Assembly (NCBI GenBank): GCA_964035015.1
Contig: CAXIUP010000141.1
Coordinates: 186,001 to 250,000 of the forward strand
DNA from: Corallium rubrum
Lineage: Eukaryota; Cnidaria; Anthozoa; Scleralcyonacea; Coralliidae
DNA: 64,000 bases
Direction of reading: 5' to 3'
The notes under the pieces were generated by a model. It had not been told where the DNA came from. It did not search any database and saw only the letters and a program-made list of their open reading frames with translations. This document shows positions 47,519-58,900 of this stretch, one piece after another. The position numbers and the translations under genes were made by a program. Position 1 is the stretch's first letter. Each line of letters begins with the position of its first letter.

Positions 47519-47995
47519 AGTGCAAATGACGCGAAAATTAAGTTAGTCTTATTTGAAAGAACACTTAAAATGATAGAGTAATATCTTTTGCAGTTTTTCG
47601 TCTCCTTGCTTCGTTCGTGAGATATTTCAGTTTGTTTGACATGCAAAATAAACATTTTGACGTCATGACGTGCGTAATGAGTTATCAAAAAAAGTTATAT
47701 ATCTTTGATATTGTCAAATATAATTACCTGAAAATCTACATGTTTAGTGTTCTGGGCGAAACACACCAACATGTGCTTCCTTTGAATTAATTTGGTTTGA
47801 TAATAGCAAAGCTATATAACATTTTTCGATAACTCATTATGCACATCATGACTTCAAAACGTTTAATTTGCATATCGAACAAACTGAAATACCTTTAGAA
47901 CGAAGCAAGGAAACGAAAAACTGCAAAAGATGTTACTCTATCATTTTAAGTGTTCTTTCAAATAAGACTGACTTAATTTTCGTTTCATTTGCACT
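47519..47995. mobile_element. TTAA-target foldback MITE, 477 bp
   Basis: The ends AGTGCAAATGACGCGAAAA and TTTTCGTTTCATTTGCACT are flanked by TTAA at 47515-47518 and 47996-47999. It is a long imperfect palindrome. Confidence 0.9.
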
Positions 47996-47999
47996 TTAA

Positions 48000-48244
48000 A
48001 GGCACAGTGTCACCATGACGCAAACTTGAAAAACTTCGCGGACAAATTCAAGTTCACATGATGAAAACTATCGTGAATATCATACACGTCAAAACTTGGA
48101 CTAAATAGTCCATGCGAAAATGCACTAATAAATTACTCTTTTAACGTTTTAAGAATATTATTCCTTTCCTTTGCACACAAATATAATTTTTGTCTCGCGC
48201 AAAACTATTAATTAAGCGCTAATTTAATACCTGACGATGTGCCT
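48000..48244. mobile_element. TTAA-target MITE, 245 bp
   Basis: It lies exactly between TTAA 47996-47999 and TTAA 48245-48248. The ends AGGCACAGTG and GATGTGCCT are short imperfect inverted repeats. The interior is A/T-rich. Confidence 0.72.
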
Positions 48245-48248
48245 TTAA

Positions 48249-49054
48249 ACCCGCGTTTACACTGCAATCCATGGCCTGGCCTGGGGTAAATGTATCATGT
48301 TTACACTGGCACAAGGCCAAAGCATTACCAGAAATTTGGGTCATTTATATTCGCCAAATAATATAATTATGTATTCTAGAATTTCTAATGAATGTGATTC
48401 TGCTGTATTCTAGTGTTTCTCATTATTCAGGTTATTGAGTTCTTTAGAATTCGCCTAAACCGTGCACGATAAGGACTGTGAAATCAAGCAAGTTCAAACG
48501 CTTTTGGAAGTACTATGCTAGAGACAAATGAGGACCTTTATGTGCTCTCGAAGTAGACTGACTCATGCCGAATGCGGCGCGAGTTGGGCACTTCGCATCG
48601 CCCGTAACGCATCCGTAACGTTGTTGGTCAATTTGGCCAATTTCTAGAACCTGTTTGCAAAGATTACTATGGCTAACACTATGGATAGTGGCGCTTTCAG
48701 TGCAAAAATAAGACGAGCTAGGGAAGTACTTTGGCATCGAAGTAAGCAAATATTTTTTAGTTATAACTGTTCCTTAGTCCATGCTGAAGTCAAATGGAGT
48801 CGGGCAAAGAAGAAATATGTCACCGTTTAAGCAAAATTTGAATTATGTGCTCTCATTATTTACTGTTGAGAATCTCCATTATTATGGTCCTTAATACGCA
48901 CGCGCGCCACCATCTTGTCCCAAATTTCTGGTAATGGCATATAGGCCAACAAAAGAAGCAAGCCCAGATATTGTGGCCAAGGCCAGCCCAGGACGTGTTT
49001 ACACTGCCAAAAAGTAGGCCAAAGTTAGGCCAAGGCTTGCAGTGTAAACACGGC
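48249..49054. mobile_element. TTAA-target MITE, 806 bp
   Basis: It lies between TTAA 48245-48248 and TTAA 49055-49058. The ends CGCGTTTACACTGCAATCC and GCTTGCAGTGTAAACACGG are inverted. Subterminal GGCCTGGCC/GGCCAAGG phrases are also mirrored. The GTTTACAC motif is shared with the MITE at 21885-22350. Confidence 0.85.
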
Positions 49055-49058
49055 TTAA

Positions 49059-49378
49059 GAGTCTACTGTACTCTATATAAATCTGAAACTATATAAATGT
49101 ATGATTATACAGGCAATTATTTGTGTACCGTATATCAAATTTTTATATGGAAATGACAATAGATTCTACACCGTCTTGTTGCCATATGTGAACAATTATT
49201 TTTTCTAGTTTTTCCTGATTTTCCAAATAAGAACCTGTTCCAATGTTTAGGCTCAACAGGTCTTATATAATAGGAATTTAAATGCCAATATTTTTGCCTA
49301 CAGGTTCTTAATCACTAGGTTCCTATATGCGGGTTTTTACAGTATCTTAGTAGAATATTTTTATTCATTCTATTGCAG
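49059..49378 (+). other. Intron or flank before the first recognised EGF exon
   Basis: No exon is seen here. The stretch ends with a pyrimidine-rich acceptor TTCTATTGCAG directly before the EGF exon, which implies an upstream exon outside or unrecognised. Confidence 0.5.
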
Positions 49379-49501
49379 ATATAAAGGAATGTTCTCAGTC
49401 GACTAGTCTATGTCCTCAACATGCTAGTTGTATTGAAATGGAAGGAAGGTTCAGTTGTTCTTGTAACAATGGATTCACTGGAAACGAGACATATTGTGAA
49501 G
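49379..49501 (+). CDS. EGF exon 1
   Basis: This is a six-cysteine domain of 41 residues (CSQSTSLCPQHASC). The usual donor is altered: GAAG is followed by CTTGGT instead of GTTGGT, so splicing out of this exon is doubtful. Confidence 0.6.
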
Positions 49502-49917
49502 CTTGGTACAAGATATATTAGTATGTAATGTAAGGAAAAGAAAAGAAGGGAAAGATAGGATAGGATGAGATAGGATAGGATGGATAGGATAGGATGTGAT
49601 AAGATAAGAAAGGATAGGATGTGATAAGTTAGGATAGGATAGGATGAGATAGGATAGGATGTGATAAGATAGGATAGGATGGGATAAGATGGGATAGGAT
49701 AGGATGTGATAAGATAGGATAGGATGTGATAAGATTGTTATATCTTATGAATACTAATGTAATAATTTACATAATTACAGCTGGACGGAAAATGTGCTTT
49801 TGAGTGAAGTCAGCCATTGTTGAAATTAAGTTATCATTACTCGTTCGAATTGGTCTTTCTTCTTCTATTCTGTTTGGTTACACGAATCTCTACATACACT
49901 AAGATGGATGATTAAAG

Positions 49918-49950
<33 letters not shown>

Positions 49951-52900
49951 GGATAGGATGTGATGTGATAAGATAGGATAGGATTGGATTGGATAGGATA
50001 GGATGTGATAAGATAAGATAGGGTAAGGTAGGATGGGATAGGATGGGATAAGATAGATGGGCTAGGATAGGGTAAGATGGCATAGGTAGGATGGGATAGG
50101 GTAGGATGAGATAGGGTAGGTAGGGTAGGGTAAGATAGGATATGGTAGGATATGATAGAATAGAATGGGATAGGATGGCATAAGATAGGATGGGTTAGGA
50201 AAGAGAAGGATGGCATAGGGTAGGGTAAGATAGAATAGGGTAGGATGGGATATGGTGAGGTAGGGTAGGGTAGGGTAAGATAGGATAGGATAGGACAGGA
50301 TAGGATAGGATAGGAAAGGAAAGGAGAAGAAAGGAAAGGAGAGGAAGGGAAAGGAGAGAAGAGGAAAGGAAGGGAAATGGAAAGTAAAGGAAAGGGAAAA
50401 GGAAAAGTAGAAAAAGAAAGGAAATGAAAGGAGAGGAGAAGGAAGATAGGAAAAGAAAAACAAACAAAAGGGGAACTAGGAAGGGAAAAGAACGTAATCA
50501 TTCTTCTTGAACATATTGCATGTTGGCTACAAGTGCACAAACTTTATTAATGGAAAGTAAATTCTTCTAGATATAAAGGAATGTTCTCAGTCTCCTAATC
50601 CTTGTTCTCAACATACTAGTTGTATTGAATTGGAAGGAAATTTCAGTTGTTCTTGTTACAATGGATTTACTGGAAATGGAACATATTGTGAAGGTTGGTT
50701 CTTATCGTATGTATAAAATTCAATAGTGGCTATCAATGATTGTGTAATGAAATACGAGTTTGTGACACTGTTGTTAAAGTGCAAGAGAAAGTCTTTAATA
50801 GAAAATGAATTCCTTTTTTCTAGATATAAAGGAATGTTCTCAATCACCTTGTTCTCAAAATGCTACTTGTATTGAATTGGAAGGAAATTTCAGTTGTTCA
50901 TGTAACAATGGATTCACTGGAAATGGAACATATTGTCAAGGTTGGTGAAAGATATGTTGTATAATGTACGTCTACGGTAGAGAGGAGATGAAAGCAGAAG
51001 AGAAGAGAAGAGAAGGGAAGGAAAGGAAAGAGGGAAGGGAAGAGAGGAGAGGAGAGCGAAGGCAAGGGAAGGGAGGGGAAAGAAAGGGAGGGGAGGGGAA
51101 GGGAGGGGAAGGACAGGAAAAGAAAGAACAGTCTATAGAAAATGAAGTTCTTTTTTCTAGATATAAAGGAATGTTCTCAATCACCTTGTTCTCAACATGC
51201 TAGTTGTACTGAATTGGAAGGAAATTTCAGTTGTTCATGTAACAACGGATTTACTGGAAACGGAACATATTGTGAAGGTTGGTGCCAGATGTGTTATATA
51301 ACATACATCAACTGTAGAGGGGAGAAGAGAAAAGAAGAGAAGAGAAGAGAAGAGAAGAGAAGAGAAGGAAGAGAAGGGAAGAGAAGAGAAGGGAATAAAA
51401 GGAAAGGGACGGGAAGGGAAGGGAGGGGAGGGGAGGGGAAGGGAAGGGAAGGACAGGAAAAGACAGAACAGTTTTTAATGTAAAATTGACTCTTTGTTTT
51501 CCAGATATAAAGGAATGTTCTCAGTCACCTTGTTCTCAACATGCTAGTTGTATTGAATTGGAAGGAAATTTCAGTTGTTCATGTAACAATGGATTTACTG
51601 GAAATGGAACATATTGTCAAGGTTGGTGCGAGATGTGTTATATAACATACATCAACTGTAGAGGGGAGAGGAGAACAGAACAGAACAGAACAGAACAGAA
51701 CAGAACAGAACAGAACAGAACAGAACAGAACAGAATAGAACAGAAGACAAGATATGAAAAGTGAAGAGAAGAGAGAAGACAAGAGAAGAGAAGAGAAGAG
51801 AAGAGGGGAGAAGACAAGAGAAGAGAAGAGAAGAGAAGAGAAGAGAAGAGAAGAGAAGGGAAGGGAAGGGAAGGGATGGGAAGGGAGGGGAGGGGAAGGG
51901 AAGGGAAGGACAGGAAAAGACAGAACAGTTTTTAATGTAAAATTAACTCTTTTTTTTCCAGATATAAAGGAATGTTCTCAGTCACCTTGTTCTCAAAATG
52001 CTAGTTCTATTGAATTGGAAGGAAATTTCAGTTGTTCATGTAAGCATGGATTCACTGGAAATGGAACATATTGTGAAGGTTGGTGCAAGATACATCTTAT
52101 AATATTCATTTAATGTGTAAGATTTTGGGTGTTAATAATTGAGTTATAGTTGGCTTTTTAGCTAAAATAGACCCAACATTCAAGAGAGATGTCACTTTAA
52201 TTATCTACACTTCCATGCTTGTCAACACATTTTCAACTGCATTTACTCTTTTCTCTAGATATAAAGGAATGTTATCAATCTTCAAATCCTTGTTCTCAAC
52301 AGGCTAGTTGTGATGAATTGGAAGGAAGTTTCAGTTGTTCTTGTAACCATGGATTTACTGGAAACGGAACGTATTGTGAAGGTTGGTACCAGATATATAA
52401 TATGTATTAAATGAGAAGAAAAGAAAGGCTAGGCAAGGCAAAGAGAGAAAAGTGGCAGGAAAGGAAAGGGGAGAAAAAGAGAGGAGAACAGAGATACAGA
52501 AAAGAAAGGAAGAAGAGGAACTAAAGAAAACAAAGGAAAGGAAGAAAGGGAAGGACAAGCCAGAATATAAAAAAAGTCTTTAATGTACTGTATAATAAAC
52601 GAGCAGGAGTGTTTTATCAGATATAAAGACACGAGGCGAAGCCGAGTGTTTTTATATCTGATAAAACACGAACTGCGAGTTTATTATACGGCTTCAAAAA
52701 CGAACCACTTGGTAAGTTGATTGGCGTAGTAAGTTTGAAAAATAATCTTGTCTAAGCCGAGAAAATCAAAGCTAAAGTTTATTTTATCAGGAGGAATCTT
52801 TATCATATATAAAGATACGATACGGTCATGATTTTCTTTTGTGTTTTCCTCATGAATTATTAATGAGTTTTTGAAGGAAAATGAACTCGTTTTTTCTAGA

Positions 52901-55900
52901 TATAAAGGAATGCTCTCAGTCTCCTAATCCTTGTTCTCCACATGCTAGTTGTATTGAATTAGGAGGAAATTTCAGTTGTTCATGTAACAACAGATTTACT
53001 GGAAACGGAACATATTGTGAAGGTTGGTGCGAGATGTGTTATATAACATACATCAACTGTAGAGGGGAGAAGAGAAGAGAAGAGAAGAGAAGAGAAGAAG
53101 AGAAGAGAAGAGAAGAGAAGAGAAGAGAAGAGAAGAGGGGAAGGGGAAGAGAAGAGAAGGGAAGAGAAGAGAAGAGAAGGGAAGAGAAGGGAATGAAAGG
53201 AAAGGGATGGGAAGGGAAGGGAAGGGAGAGGAGGGGAGGGGAAGGGAAGGGAAGGACAGGAAAAGACAGAACAGTTTTTAATGTAAAATTGACTCTTTGT
53301 TTTCCAGATATAAAGTAATGTTCTCAGTCACCTTGTTCTCAACATGCTAGTTGTATTGAATTGGAAGGAAATTTCAGTTGTTCATGTAACAATGGATTTA
53401 CTGGAAACGGAACATAATGTGAAGGTTGGTGCGAGATGTGTTCTATAACATACATCAACTGTAGAGGGGAGAGGAGAAGAGCGAAGAGAAGAGAACAGAA
53501 CAGAACAGAAGACAAGAGATGAAAAGTGAAGAGAAGAGAAGACAAGAGAAGAGGAGAGAAGACAAGAGAAGAAAAGAGAAGAGAGGAGAAGAGAAGAGAA
53601 GAGAAGAGAAGAGAAGAGAAGAGAAGAGAAGAGAAGAGAAGAGAAGAGAAGAGAAGAGAAGGGAAGGGAAGGGAAGGGAAGGGACAGGAAGGGAGGGGAG
53701 GGGAGGGGAAGGGAAGGGAAGGGAAGGGAAGGACAGGAAAAGACAGAAGAGTTTTTAATGTAAAATTAACTCTTTCTTTTCCAGATATAAAGGAATGTTC
53801 TCAGTCACCTTGTTCTCAAAATGCTAGTTCTATTGAATTGGAAGGAAATTTCAGTTGTTCATGTAAGCATGGATTCACTGGAAATGGAACATATTGTGAA
53901 GGTTGGTGCAAGATACATCTTATAATATTCATTTAATGTGTAAGATTTTGGGTGTTAATAATTGAGTTATAGTTGGCTTTTTAGCTAAAATAGACCCAAC
54001 ATTCAAGAGAGATGTCACTTTAATTATCTACACTTCCATGCTTGTCAACACATTTTCAACTGCATTTACTCTTTTCTCTAGATATAAAGGAATGTTATCA
54101 ATCTTCAAATCCTTGTTCTCAACAGGCTAGTTGTGATGAATTGGAAGGAAGTTTCAGTTGTTCTTGTAACCATGGATTTACTGGAAACGGAACGTATTGT
54201 GAAGGTTGGTACCAGATATATAATATGTATTAAATGAGAAGAAAAGAAAGGCTAGGCAAGGCAAAGAGAGAAAAGTGGCAGGAAAGGAAAGGGGAGAAAA
54301 AGAGAGGAGAACAGAGATACAGAAAAGAAAGGAAGAAGAGGAACTAAAGAAAACAAAGGAAAGGAAGAAAGGGAAGGACAAGCCAGAATATAAAAAGTCT
54401 TTAATGTACTGTATAATAAACGAGCAGGAGTGTTTTATCAGATATAAAGACACGAGGCGAAGCCGAGTGTTTTTATATCTGATAAAACACGAACTGCGAG
54501 TTTATTATACGGCTTCAAAAACGAACCACTTGGTAAGTTGATTGGCGTAGTAAGTTTGAAAAATAATCTTGTCTAAGCCGAGAAAATCAAAGCTAAAGTT
54601 CATTTTATCAGGAGAAATCTTTATCATATATAAAGATACGATACGGTCATGATTTTCTTTTGTGTTTTCCTCATGAATTATTAATGATTTTTGAAGGAAA
54701 ATGAACTCGTTTTTTCTAGATATAAAGGAATGTTCTCAGTCTCCTAATCCTTGTTCTCCACATGCTAGTTGTATTGAATTAGGAGGAAATTTCAGTTGTT
54801 CATGTAACAACAGATTTACTGGAAACGGAACATATTGTGAAGGTTGGTGCGAGATGTGTTATATAACATACATCAACTGTAGAGGGGAGAAGAGAAGAGA
54901 AGAGAAGAGAAGAGAAGAAGAGAAGAGAAGAGAAGAGAAGAGAAGAGAAGAGAAGAGAAGAGAAGAGGGGAAGGGGAAGAGAAGAGAAGGGAAGAGAAGA
55001 GAAGAGAAGGGAAGAGAAGGGAATGAAAGGAAAGGGATGGGAAGGGAAGGGAAGGGAGAGGAGGGGAGGGGAAGGGAAGGGAAGGACAGGAAAAGACAGA
55101 ACAGTTTTTAATGTAAAATTGACTCTTTGTTTTCCAGATATAAAGTAATGTTCTCAGTCACCTTGTTCTCAACATGCTAGTTGTATTGAATTGGAAGGAA
55201 ATTTCAGTTGTTCATGTAACAATGGATTTACTGGAAACGGAACATAATGTGAAGGTTGGTGCGAGATGTGTTCTATAACATACATCAACTGTAGAGGGGA
55301 GAGGAGAAGAGAAGAGAAGAGAAGAGAACAGAACAGAAGACAAGAGATGAAAAGTGAAGAGAAGAGAAGACAAGAGAAGAGGAGAGAAGACAAGAGAAGA
55401 AAAGAGAAGAGAGGAGAAGAGAAGAGAAGAGAAGAGAAGAGAAGAGAAGAGAAGAGAAGAGAAGAGAAGAGAAGAGAAGAGAAGAGAAGAGAAGAGAAGA
55501 GAAGGGAAGGGAAGGGAAGGGACAGGAAGGGAGGGGAGGGGAGGGGAAGGGAAGGGAAGGGAAGGGAAGGACAGGAAAAGACAGAAGAGTTTTTAATGTA
55601 AAATTAACTCTTTCTTTTCCAGATATAAAGGAATGTTCTCAGTCACCTTGTTCTCAAAATGCTAGTTCTATTGAATTGGAAGGAAATTTCAGTTGTTCAT
55701 GTAAGCATGGATTCACTGGAAATGGAACATATTGTGAAGGTTGGTGCAAGATACATCTTATAATATTCATTTAATGTGTAAGATTTTGGGTGTTAATAAT
55801 TGAGTTATAGTTGGCTTTTTAGCTAAAATAGACCCAACATTCAAGAGAGATGTCACTTTAATTATCTACACTTCCATGCTTGTCAACACATTTTCAACTG

Positions 55901-58900
55901 CATTTACTCTTTTCTCTAGATATAAAGGAATGTTATCAATCTTCAAATCCTTGTTCTCAACAGGCTAGTTGTGATGAATTGGAAGGAAGTTTCAGTTGTT
56001 CTTGTAACCATGGATTTACTGGAAACGGAACGTATTGTGAAGGTTGGTACCAGATATATAATATGTATTAAATGAGAAGAAAAGAAAGGCTAGGCAAGGC
56101 AAAGAGAGAAAAGTGGCAGGAAAGGAAAGGGGAGAAAAAGAGAGGAGAACAGAGATACAGAAAAGAAAGGAAGAAGAGGAACTAAAGAAAACAAAGGAAA
56201 GGAAGAAAGGGAAGGACAAGCCAGAATATAAAAAAGTCTTTAATGTACTGTATAATAAACGAGCAGGAGTGTTTTATCAGATATAAAGACACGAGGCGAA
56301 GCCGAGTGTTTTTATATCTGATAAAACACGAACTGCGAGTTTATTATACGGCTTCAAAAACGAACCACTTGGTAAGTTGATTGGCGTAGTAAGTTTGAAA
56401 AATAATCTTGTCTAAGCCGAGAAAATCAAAGCTAAAGTTCATTTTATCAGGAGAAATCTTTATCATATATAAAGATACGATACGGTCATGATTTTCTTTT
56501 GTGTTTTCCTCATGAATTATTAATGAGTTTTTGAAGGAAAATGAACTCGTTTTTTCTAGATATAAGGAATGCTCTCAGTCTCCTAATCCTTGTTCTCCAC
56601 ATGCTAGTTGTATTGAATTAGGAGGAAATTTCAGTTGTTCATGTAACAACAGATTTACTGGAAACGGAACATATTGTGAAGGTTGGTGCGAGATGTGTTA
56701 TATAACATACATCAACTGTAGAGGGGAGAAGAGAAGAGAAGAGAAGAGAAGAGAAGAGAAGAGAAGAGAAGAGAAGAGAAGAGAAGAGGGGAAGAGAAGG
56801 GAAGAGAAGAGAAGAGAAGGGAATGAAAGGAAAGGGATGGGAAGGGAAGGGAGAGGAGGGGAGGGGAAGGGAAGGGAAGGACAGGAAAAGACAGAACAGT
56901 TTTTAATGTAAAATTAACTCTTTTTTTTCCAGATCTAAAGGAATGTTCTCAGTCACCTTGTTCTCAAAATGCTAGTTCTATTGAATTGGAAGGAATTTTC
57001 AGTTGTTCATGTAACCATGGATTCACTGGAAATGGAACATATTGTGAAGGTTGGTGCAAGATACATCTTATAATATGCATTTAATGTGTAAGATTTGGGG
57101 TGTTAATAATTGAGTTATAGTTGGCTTTTTAGCTAAAATAGACCCAACATTCAAGAGAGATGTCACTTTAATTATCTACACTTCCATGCTTGTCAACATA
57201 TTTTCAACTGCATTTACTCTTTTCTCTAGATATAAAGGAATGTTCTCAATCTTCAAATCCTTGTTCTCAACAGGCTAGTTGTGATGAATTGGAAGGAAGT
57301 TTCAGTTGTTCTTGTAACCATGGATTTACTGGAAACGGAACGTATTGTGAAGGTTGGTACCAGATATATAATATGTATTAAATGAGAAGAAAAGAAAGGC
57401 TAGGCAAGGCAAAGAGAGAAAAGTGGGAGGAAAGGAAAGGGGAGAAAAAGAGAGGAGAACAGAGATACAGAAAAGAAAGGAAGAAGAGGAACTAAAGAAA
57501 ACAAAGGAAAGGAAGAAAGGGAAGGACAAGCCAGAATATAAAAAAAGTCTTTAATGTACTGTATAATAAACGAGCAGGAGTGTTTTATCAGATATAAAGA
57601 CACGAGGCGAAGCCGAGTGTTTTTATATCTGATAAAACACGAACTGCGAGTTTATTATACGGCTTCAAAAACGAACCACTTGGTAAGTTGATTGGCGTAG
57701 TAAGTTTGAAAAATAATCTTGTCTAAGCCGAGAAAATCAAAGCTAAAGTTTATTTTATCAGGAGAAATCTTTATCATATATAAAGATACGATACGGTCAT
57801 GATTTTCTTTTGTGTTTTCCTCATGAATTATTAATGAGTTTTTGAAGGAAAATGAACTCGTTTTTTCTAGATATAAAGGAATGCTCTCAGTCTCCTAATC
57901 CTTGTTCTCCACATGCTAGTTGTATTGAATTAGGAGGAAATTTCAGTTGTTCATGTAACAACAGATTTACTGGAAACGGAACATATTGTGAAGGTTGGTG
58001 CGAGATGTGTTATATAACATACATCAACTGTAGAGGAGAGAAGAGAAGAGAAGAGAAGAGAAGAGAAGAGAAGAGAAGAGAAGAGAAGAGAAGAGAAGAG
58101 AAGAGAAGAGAAGAGGGGAAGGGGAAGAGAAGAGAAGGGAAGAGAAGAGAAGAGAAGGGAAGGGAAGAGAAGGGAATGAAAGGAAAGGGATGGGAAGGGA
58201 AGGGAGAGGAGGGGAGGGGAAGGGAAGGGAAGGACAGGAAAAGACAGAACAGTTTTTAATGTAAAATTGACTCTTTGTTTTCCAGATATAAAGTAATGTT
58301 CTCAGTCACCTTGTTCTCAACATGCTAGTTGTATTGAATTGGAAGGAAATTTCAGTTGTTCATGTAACAATGGATTTACTGGAAACGGAACATAATGTGA
58401 AGGTTGGTGCGAGATGTGTTCTATAACATACATCAACTGTAGAGGGGAGAGGAGAAGAGAAGAGAAAAAATAATAATAATTTCATAAAATTCTCAACTCT
58501 TTCTAGTCTATTATTTGCAAGTTCCAAATGCTCTAATTTCGGGATACACGTAAGTTCTGATATTTGTGTAATATAATGTGGCCCTGAAGAGAAGGGAAGG
58601 GAAGGGAAGGGACAGGAAGGGAGGGGAGGGGAGGGGAAGGGAAGGGAAGGGAAGGACAGGAAAAGACAGAAGAGTTTTTAATGTAAAATTAACTCTTTCT
58701 TTTCCAGATATAAAGGAATGTTCTCAGTCACCTTGTTCTCAAAATGCTAGTTCTATTGAATTGGAAGGAATTTTCAGTTGTTCATGTAACAATGGATTCA
58801 CTGGAAACGGAACATATTGTGAAGGTTGGTGCAAGATACATCTTATAATATGCATTTAATGTGTAAGATTTGGGGTGTTAATAATTGAGTTATAGTTGGC

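Noticed and set aside
49899..50540. Minus-strand frame of 213 residues rich in S, P, L and Y
   Set aside because: It is translation of the GATAG and purine repeats and has no domain.
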